NCBI GenBank assembly: GCA_031284385.1
Contig: JAISZZ010000096.1
Location: 1-10,881 of the forward strand
Source: Treponema sp.
GTDB lineage: Bacteria; Spirochaetota; Spirochaetia; Treponematales; Breznakiellaceae
Length of the DNA stretch: 10,881 nucleotides
Direction of reading: 5' to 3'
Shown here: piece by piece, positions 6,601-10,881 of the stretch
Layout of the letters: the number at the start of each line of letters is the position of its first letter
Numbering within the stretch: position 1 is the first letter of the stretch
The notes under the pieces: model-generated
What the model saw: only the letters and a program-made list of their open reading frames with translations
What the model was told of the DNA's origin: nothing
The model's database searches: none
Program-made: the position numbers and the translations under genes

Positions 6601-6629
6601 TTGCCTTTCTATAAATAATGTTTTATAAT
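6601..6629 (+). promoter_or_regulatory. Sigma-70 type promoter of the sugar transporter operon
   Basis: TTGCCT (6601-6606) and TATAAT (6624-6629, full consensus) are separated by 17 bp. Transcription would start near 6636, leaving a leader of about 65 nt before chvE. It is the only good promoter seen upstream of chvE. Confidence 0.78.
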
Positions 6630-6640
6630 AGTTCAACTGA

Positions 6641-6676
6641 CTGGTAATAATGACTGATGAACGGTACAATTACCAG
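6641..6676 (+). promoter_or_regulatory. Inverted repeat in the chvE leader
   Basis: CTGGTAAT (6641-6648) and ATTACCAG (6669-6676) form a perfect 8-bp inverted repeat with 20 nt between. It starts just after the expected transcription start and ends 12 nt before the ribosome-binding site. The wide spacing fits an RNA hairpin or two separate half-sites better than a single compact operator. A role in sugar control is conjecture. Confidence 0.4.
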
Positions 6677-6700
6677 AAATACTTTTTTGGAGGAGAATTT

Positions 6701-7780
6701 ATGAAAAAATTTATTGGTATGGCTGCGTTTCTATGTATTGGCGCACTGATATTTTTTGCCGCAGGATGCCAAAAGGCTGGCGACAAGGTAAAAATAGGTG
6801 TATCCATGCCTACCCAGAGTTTGCAGCGCTGGAATCAGGATGGCGCTAACATGAAAGCGCAGCTCGAATCCGCCGGTTACACGGTCGATTTGCAGTACGG
6901 CGGGGATAACGAGATTCCGATGCAGGTATCGCAGATCGAAAACATGATAACAGGCAACGTGAAAGTCCTTGTTATCGCGGCTATTGACGGCTCGTCCCTC
7001 ACAGAGGTTCTTAAAGAAGCCAAGTCAAAAAAGATACCCGTCATCGCTTATGACCGGCTGATAATGAACAGTGATGCGGTAAGTTATTACGCTTCATTCG
7101 ACAATTTTAAGGTAGGTGTGTTACAGGGTCAGTACATTGAATCAAAGTTGAACCTTACAACGGAAACCGGCCCTTTCAACATTGAACTTGTTACCGGCGC
7201 TCCTGACGATAACAACGTAAACTTCTTCTTTGGCGGCGCTATGTCCGTCCTCAAACCGTACATAGACAGCGGTAAACTAAAAGTCCTGTCCGGTCAGACG
7301 ACTCAAGCGCAGGTCGCTACTCCCAACTGGTCATCGGAAGAAGCTCAAAAACGTTTCGAGAATATCATCACTTCCGTAGGATATAGGGGGGGGGGGGGGA
7401 CAAAACTTGATGCAGTGCTTTGTTCCAACGATTCAACCGCCAACGGCGTTACCAACGCGCTCGTAAACGCAGGATATACAAAAGATAATTTCCCTATAAT
7501 CACCGGCCAGGACTGCGATAAACCTTCCGTTAAAACTATGAATGCCGGTTTGCAATCTATGTCCGTATTCAAAGATACCCGCACACTCGCAAGCAAGGTT
7601 GTTGAAATGGTGAATGCTTTGGCTAAAGGGTCGGAGCCTTCCGTCAACGACACGAAAACTTACAACAACGGTACAGGCGTAATCCCGTCTTTCCTCTGCG
7701 ACCCGATAATCGTAGAACCAAAAGACATCCAGTCCGTACTTATAGAAAGCGGCTATTACAAACTGTCCGATATTCAGTAA
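6701..7780 (+). CDS. chvE: Multiple-monosaccharide ABC transporter, substrate-binding lipoprotein
   Basis: 359 residues of the periplasmic-binding protein type I (ribose/galactose) fold, closest by eye to ChvE, which binds aldoses such as glucose, galactose, arabinose and xylose. The signal peptide ends FFAAGC with the cysteine at 23; alanine at -3 is unusual in enterics but accepted in spirochaetes. KIGVSMPTQSLQRWNQDG (27-44) starts the domain, VLVIAAIDGSSL lies near 88-99, IPVIAYDRLI is the hinge-side strand, and DAVLCSNDSTANGV and ITGQDCD form the far domain; the tail FLCDPIIVEPKDI is typical. The frame opens at 6650, but the ATG at 6701 has GGAGGAG before it and starts the signal peptide. 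An uninterrupted run of 14 G (7386-7399) encodes R229 and G230-233 in a loop before the DAVL strand. First gene of the operon. Confidence 0.92.
   Translation: MKKFIGMAAFLCIGALIFFAAGCQKAGDKVKIGVSMPTQSLQRWNQDGANMKAQLESAGYTVDLQYGGDNEIPMQVSQIENMITGNVKVLVIAAIDGSSLTEVLKEAKSKKIPVIAYDRLIMNSDAVSYYASFDNFKVGVLQGQYIESKLNLTTETGPFNIELVTGAPDDNNVNFFFGGAMSVLKPYIDSGKLKVLSGQTTQAQVATPNWSSEEAQKRFENIITSVGYRGGGGTKLDAVLCSNDSTANGVTNALVNAGYTKDNFPIITGQDCDKPSVKTMNAGLQSMSVFKDTRTLASKVVEMVNALAKGSEPSVNDTKTYNNGTGVIPSFLCDPIIVEPKDIQSVLIESGYYKLSDIQ
7386..7399 (+). repeat. Homopolymeric G14 tract inside chvE
   Basis: Fourteen consecutive G within codons 229-233, in frame as given. Loss of one G leads to TAA at 7464-7466, and gain of one G leads to TGA at 7408-7410, so a single slip in either direction removes about the last third of the protein. 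Runs of this length are known mutational hot spots, and poly-G tracts of varying length are documented in Treponema pallidum. A length error in the assembly cannot be excluded. Confidence 0.8.
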
Positions 7781-7790
7781 GCCACCGCGC

Positions 7791-7919
7791 AAAATAATGC
7801 GGCGCATTATTTTAATTGCTTATGTCAAGGATATAACATGACCTAGCCTGCGTGATGACGAGCTGACACAGCGCATCATCACGCGCCGCTGGTCGTGTTT
7901 TTCCAACCGCATAAGCGAT
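7791..7919 (+). repeat. Structured palindromic element between chvE and mmsA, copy 3a
   Basis: Ten bases after the chvE stop comes a 10-bp hairpin AAAATAATGC-GGC-GCATTATTTT (7791-7813), a shortened but still perfect version of the one at 6402-6428. The conserved ATTTTAATTGCTTATG (7809-7824) follows. ATTGCTTATG (7815-7824) pairs with CATAAGCGAT (7910-7919) with one G-T wobble. Inside it AACATGACC (7835-7843) pairs with GGTCGTGTT (7891-7899), again with one wobble, and AGC (7845-7847) with GCT (7888-7890). At the tip GCGTGATGA (7850-7858) pairs with TCATCACGC (7876-7884). The result is one long interrupted stem. Conserved wobble pairs hint that the RNA form matters. It lies inside the operon, so it is probably transcribed. 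Confidence 0.6.
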
Positions 7920-8013
7920 ATGGCAGGCGGCGGATTAATGTTACGCGAGGCCGCATCCGGGCACGTTCCTGTATGCCGCCTCTTGCGGCTCCGCCGTCCG
8001 TTAGAATTAGCAA
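7920..8013 (+). other. Remainder of the chvE-mmsA gap
   Basis: This stretch is GC-rich and non-coding. GGCGGCGGA (7927-7935) can pair with TCCGCCGTC (7990-7998) with one wobble, and GCCGC-CTCTT-GCGGC (7976-7990) forms a small hairpin that competes with it. No promoter for mmsA and no terminator with a T run are seen, so mmsA is most likely read from the chvE promoter. Confidence 0.35.
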
Positions 8014-8058
8014 ACATAGGGCAATGAGGCAAGCCAGTCAATCGGCATTGCCGTAAGG
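8014..8058 (+). repeat. Palindromic intergenic repeat, copy 3b, abutting the mmsA ribosome-binding site
   Basis: ACATAGGGCAA (8014-8024) equals 3565-3575 of copy 1, and 8038-8058 matches 3611-3631 at 17 of 21 bases. The closing stem GGCAATG (8020-8026) with CATTGCC (8046-8052) differs from copy 1 at one pair, where C-G has become T-A, a compensatory change. The conserved right end GCCNTAAGG supplies the TAAGGA that serves as the mmsA ribosome-binding site. Confidence 0.6.
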
Positions 8059-8059
8059 A
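8055..8059 (+). promoter_or_regulatory. mmsA ribosome-binding site contributed by a repeat
   Basis: AAGGA ends 6 nt before the ATG at 8066, and directly touches the in-frame TTG at 8060, which rules the TTG out as a start. The site lies 2 nt after the stem of copy 3b, so folding of that stem could affect ribosome access. Confidence 0.6.
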
Positions 8060-8065
8060 TTGTAT

Positions 8066-9619
8066 ATGGCAGATAAACTCCTTGATATGAGAAATATCAC
8101 AAAGACATTTTCCGGCGTTACCGCGTTAAAAAATGTAAATCTTTCGGTAGGTCGCGGTGAAATTCACGGAATAGTCGGCGAAAACGGCGCCGGAAAATCA
8201 ACCCTTATGAATGTGTTAAGCGGAGTGTATCCAGCGGGAACATATTCCGGCGATATTATCTTTGATAACGAAAAATGCGAATTCCACACAATAAAGCAGA
8301 GCGAAAAGAAGGGAATCGTCATAATTCATCAGGAATTGGCGCTTGTCCCCTACCTTTCAATAGGTGAAAACCTTTTTTTGGGTAACGAGCGCGGCAAATT
8401 CTTCAAAATTGATTGGGACACGACGTATATCGAGGCGGCAGCCCTGCTGAAAAAGGTCGGGCTTAGCGAGTCGCCGCACACGCTGATAAAAGACATAGGC
8501 GTCGGCAAACAGCAGCTTGTCGAGATCGCGAAAGCGCTTGCCAAGGATGTCCGCCTTCTTATCCTTGACGAGCCTACGGCCAGCCTTAACGAAACAGATT
8601 CTATTCACCTTTTGGAACTTTTGAAAGAACTCAGAAAATCCGGCGTTACTTCCATCCTGATTTCCCATAAACTCGGCGAAGTCGCATCCGTTGTGGATAA
8701 CATCACCGTTATACGGGACGGCGAGGTGATAACGATGTTGGACAAGAAAACCGGATTCGACGAGGCAAGCATAATCAGCGCGATGGTAGGCCGCAGCCTT
8801 GTCAACCGTTTTCCAAAACGCGAGTCCCATATTGGAGAAATCGCGCTCGAAGTGAAGGACTGGACGGTGCACCACCCGCTAAACGCAAATCAGATTATCT
8901 GTAACAAGGTAAACTTCAACATAAGAAAGGGCGAAGTCGTCGGTATCAGCGGACTCATGGGCGCAGGACGGACGGAACTCGCCCTGAGCATATTCGGAAA
9001 AAGTTACGGTACGGGAATAAGCGGACAGCTATTCATAGGTGGGAAAGAAGTAGAGTTACAAAATGTAGAGGAAGCGATTAAAAACAAACTGGCCTATGTT
9101 ACGGAAGACAGAAAGGGCGACGGGCTGATTTTAGCAAATCCCATATCGAAAAACACTACGCTCGCAAGGATGGACAAGGTAAGTGATAATCTAGTCATAG
9201 ACCATGATCTTGAGATAAATGTCGCGGAAGATTACAGGAAAAAACTCAAAACAAAAAGCTCCAGCGTCTTGCAGGATGTCGGCAGTCTTTCCGGCGGAAA
9301 TCAACAAAAAGTGCTGCTAAGTAAGTGGATGTTCGCCGATCCGGAAATTCTGATTCTTGACGAGCCGACTCGAGGCATAGATGTCGGCGCAAAGTACGAA
9401 ATTTACACTATCATCAACGGTCTCGTGGCCGAAGGCAAAAGCGTCGTCATTATTTCGTCAGAAATGCCGGAAGTTCTTGGTATGAGCGACCGCATATACG
9501 TGATGAATGAAGGACGCATCGTGGGTGAACTGGAAGCGACGGACGCTTCTCAGGAAAAAATTATGGCGATAATTTTGGCTTCCGAAAAGCCGGATGCCGC
9601 CGGACGGATTTCAAACTAA
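8066..9619 (+). CDS. mmsA: Multiple-monosaccharide ABC transporter, two-domain ATP-binding protein
   Basis: 517 residues with two fused ABC ATPase domains, the MglA/XylG/GguA architecture of carbohydrate uptake class 2 systems. Domain 1 has Walker [10 protein letters not shown] (38-46), a divergent signature [14 protein letters not shown] (145-158), Walker B LLILDEP (164-170) and H-loop H201. Domain 2 has the degenerate Walker [11 protein letters not shown] (296-305; R302 replaces lysine), an intact signature LSGGNQQKV (408-416), Walker [11 protein letters not shown] (428-437), and serine in place of the H-loop histidine (ISSEMPEV). This asymmetry is normal in the family: one site is expected to hydrolyse ATP well and the other poorly. 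It energises sugar import with ChvE and MmsB. It follows chvE after 285 bp of structured repeat, an unusually long gap inside such an operon. Confidence 0.93.
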   Translation: MADKLLDMRNITKTFSGVTALKNVNLSVGRGEIHGIVGENGAGKSTLMNVLSGVYPAGTYSGDIIFDNEKCEFHTIKQSEKKGIVIIHQELALVPYLSIGENLFLGNERGKFFKIDWDTTYIEAAALLKKVGLSESPHTLIKDIGVGKQQLVEIAKALAKDVRLLILDEPTASLNETDSIHLLELLKELRKSGVTSILISHKLGEVASVVDNITVIRDGEVITMLDKKTGFDEASIISAMVGRSLVNRFPKRESHIGEIALEVKDWTVHHPLNANQIICNKVNFNIRKGEVVGISGLMGAGRTELALSIFGKSYGTGISGQLFIGGKEVELQNVEEAIKNKLAYVTEDRKGDGLILANPISKNTTLARMDKVSDNLVIDHDLEINVAEDYRKKLKTKSSSVLQDVGSLSGGNQQKVLLSKWMFADPEILILDEPTRGIDVGAKYEIYTIINGLVAEGKSVVIISSEMPEVLGMSDRIYVMNEGRIVGELEATDASQEKIMAIILASEKPDAAGRISN

Positions 9620-9667
9620 AACTTTGGAAACTATTCGATTGCAAATTATATGAAGGATGGATGTACA

Positions 9668-10864
9668 ATGGATAATTCGTTAGTCAAACACACGCAAAAT
9701 ATAAAAAACTCTCTCAAAAAAAATACTATGCTGCTCGCGCTGGTTGTTGTGATGTTGTTTTTTCAGGTTTTGATAGTCCTGTCGGGTAAGGGTTCACTTT
9801 TCGCGCCCGCGAACATATCAAATTTGATCAGTCAGAACGCATACGTTGTCGTATTGGCATCCGGTATGCTGCTCTGTATACTTACCGGCGGCAATATAGA
9901 CCTTTCTGTTGGTTCTATCGTCGCACTTGTCGGCGCGGTCGCCGGAACGTTAGTCGTCAATATGAGCGCAAATATATATGTCAGCATCCTGCTTTGCCTT
10001 GCGCTGGGTACACTGATAGGGGCATGGCAGGGTTTCTGGATAGCATACATCAGAATTCCGCCATTCATCGTTACCCTCGCGGGGATGTTGCTGTGGCGCG
10101 GCCTCGCGTTGATAGTGTTGAACGGCCTTACAATATCGCCGTTTCCCTCAAACTACCTAAAGTATTTCACAAGTTTTATCCCGTCAGGCGGAAATAATTC
10201 CCTTACCTTCGCCGTAACCACCGCTATAGGCGTGATAACGATTCTGATTTATATAGTAAGCCAGATATTGGGACGGATAGCAAAGAAAAAGAAAGGGTAC
10301 GAAACGGGTCCCGGTTTTATTTTTGCGCTTCAGCTTATCGTAATATCCGCGGTAGTACTGTTTTTATTCTTTCTGCTTGCCCTCAATAAAGGCGTTCCCG
10401 TTGTTCTTATCATAATCGCGGCGATAGTTTTGATTTACAGTTATTTTACGTCATACACTGTTCCGGGCAGGTATCTTTACGCGCTTGGCGGCAACGAAAA
10501 AGCGGCAAAGATGAGCGGCATAAACACGAATCGTATGCTCTTTTTCGCCTATGCTAACATGGGTTTTCTGTCCGGCGTGGCGGCACTGATGTGCGTTGCG
10601 CGTTTTAATTCCGCGGCTCCGTCCGCAGGTACCAACTATGAGCTTGACGCTATAGCCTCTTGTTTCATAGGCGGCGCTTCCGCTTACGGCGGCACCGGCA
10701 CGGTAAGCGGCGCTGTTATAGGTGCTATCTTTATGGGCGTGTTGAACAACGGTATGTCAATCATGGGCATAGATTCAAACTGGCAGCGCGCCGTAAAAGG
10801 GCTTGTGCTTCTTGTCGCGGTCGTGTTTGACGTTGTGTCCAAGAAGCAAAAGAAGTCCGGCTAG
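9668..10864 (+). CDS. mmsB: Multiple-monosaccharide ABC transporter, permease
   Basis: 398 residues of the BPD_transp_2 (RbsC/XylH/GguB) family. About ten hydrophobic segments are visible, for example 20-38, 58-73, 83-98, 104-124, 131-153, 180-201, 218-238, 243-260, 291-312 and 376-391. Typical landmarks are GNIDLSVGS (75-83), RIPPFIVTLAGM (129-140) and the cytoplasmic ATPase contact GRYLYALGGNEKAAKMSGI (267-285). It forms the sugar channel in the inner membrane, usually as a homodimer. A basic, poorly conserved linker KKKKGYETGPG (206-216) lies mid-protein. The frame also has an ATG at 9650, but no ribosome-binding site precedes it; for 9668 there is AAGGATGGA at 9653-9661, so I prefer 9668. 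It lies 48 bp after mmsA in the same operon. Confidence 0.9.
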   Translation: MDNSLVKHTQNIKNSLKKNTMLLALVVVMLFFQVLIVLSGKGSLFAPANISNLISQNAYVVVLASGMLLCILTGGNIDLSVGSIVALVGAVAGTLVVNMSANIYVSILLCLALGTLIGAWQGFWIAYIRIPPFIVTLAGMLLWRGLALIVLNGLTISPFPSNYLKYFTSFIPSGGNNSLTFAVTTAIGVITILIYIVSQILGRIAKKKKGYETGPGFIFALQLIVISAVVLFLFFLLALNKGVPVVLIIIAAIVLIYSYFTSYTVPGRYLYALGGNEKAAKMSGINTNRMLFFAYANMGFLSGVAALMCVARFNSAAPSAGTNYELDAIASCFIGGASAYGGTGTVSGAVIGAIFMGVLNNGMSIMGIDSNWQRAVKGLVLLVAVVFDVVSKKQKKSG

Positions 10865-10881
10865 GGCATCCGGCATGAGCG

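Larger units (their letters stand above)
6104..6700. other. 597-bp divergent regulatory region between the two transporter operons
   Basis: The left edge carries the amino-acid operon promoter and a dyad, and the right edge the sugar operon promoter and leader. The 400 bp between are non-coding and unusually rich in inverted repeats: a 10-bp pair at 6221-6230/6270-6279, a 10-bp pair at 6287-6296/6318-6327, a branched palindromic element (6388-6492) and a perfect 48-bp palindrome (6506-6553). A short frame open from 6257 to its stop at 6389-6391 may be a relic of a gene tail but has no start signal. Confidence 0.6.

Noticed and set aside
6650..6700. Upstream ATG for chvE
   Set aside because: It would put 17 residues before a clean lipoprotein signal peptide; GGAGGAG is placed for the ATG at 6701.
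7791..7813. Rho-independent terminator after chvE
   Set aside because: The stem is AT-rich and followed by AATTGC rather than a T run beyond the stem, and mmsA has no promoter of its own, so full termination is unlikely.
3546..8058. CRISPR array, retron or group II intron as an explanation for the repeats
   Set aside because: The copies are few, diverged and far apart without spacers, and no reverse transcriptase or Cas gene is present in any frame.
8357..8875. Long minus-strand frames inside mmsA, and similar ones inside chvE and the ATPase gene
   Set aside because: They lie opposite strongly conserved transporter genes and show no domain or start signal; they are shadows.
9650..9667. Upstream ATG for mmsB
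   Set aside because: No ribosome-binding site precedes it, while AAGGATGGA lies before the ATG at 9668. The choice is not certain.

Overview
The window (10,881 bp) looks like chromosomal DNA of a free-living or gut-associated spirochaete, most likely a Treponema of the termite-gut type. This rests on family resemblance read by eye: a class A penicillin-binding protein tail, a secreted TolB/CsgG-like plus beta-helix protein, lipoprotein transporters with a relaxed lipobox, roughly even GC content and homopolymeric G tracts. No search was run, so the genus is an inference.

Layout. Positions 1-480 (+) are the C-terminal end of a penicillin-binding protein 1A. It converges with a minus-strand gene (486-2192) for an exported protein with two TolB/CsgG-like N-terminal segments and a C-terminal beta-helix of about 27-residue glycine-rich repeats. 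Upstream of that lie a 229-bp gap with a GC hairpin and a duplicated 15-nt motif, then a minus-strand SAM-dependent methyltransferase (2422-3375). A 392-bp gap follows, holding an AT-rich hairpin and the first copy of a palindromic repeat family. Next is a compact minus-strand operon for polar amino-acid uptake, transcribed as binding lipoprotein (6103-5264), permease (5263-4523), ATPase (4526-3768), with stop/start contact and a 4-bp overlap. Its promoter (TTGACA, 17 bp, TATAAC) is clear.

A 597-bp divergent region (6104-6700) separates this from a plus-strand multiple-monosaccharide transporter operon: chvE-like binding lipoprotein (6701-7780), two-domain ATPase mmsA (8066-9619) and permease mmsB (9668-10864), driven by TTGCCT, 17 bp, TATAAT. 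The window ends 17 bp after mmsB.

The two transporters are independent high-affinity uptake systems, each with a binding protein anchored outside the inner membrane. The unusual content is intergenic. Three gaps carry diverged, highly palindromic elements that share blocks (3546-3628, 6388-6573 and 7791-8058). Some base changes are compensatory, so base pairing seems to be what is preserved. One copy sits between chvE and mmsA, where it could set the ratio of binding protein to ATPase/permease and lies against the mmsA ribosome-binding site. chvE also contains an uninterrupted 14-G tract in frame; a one-base slip in either direction would end the protein early, so it is a candidate phase-variable locus.
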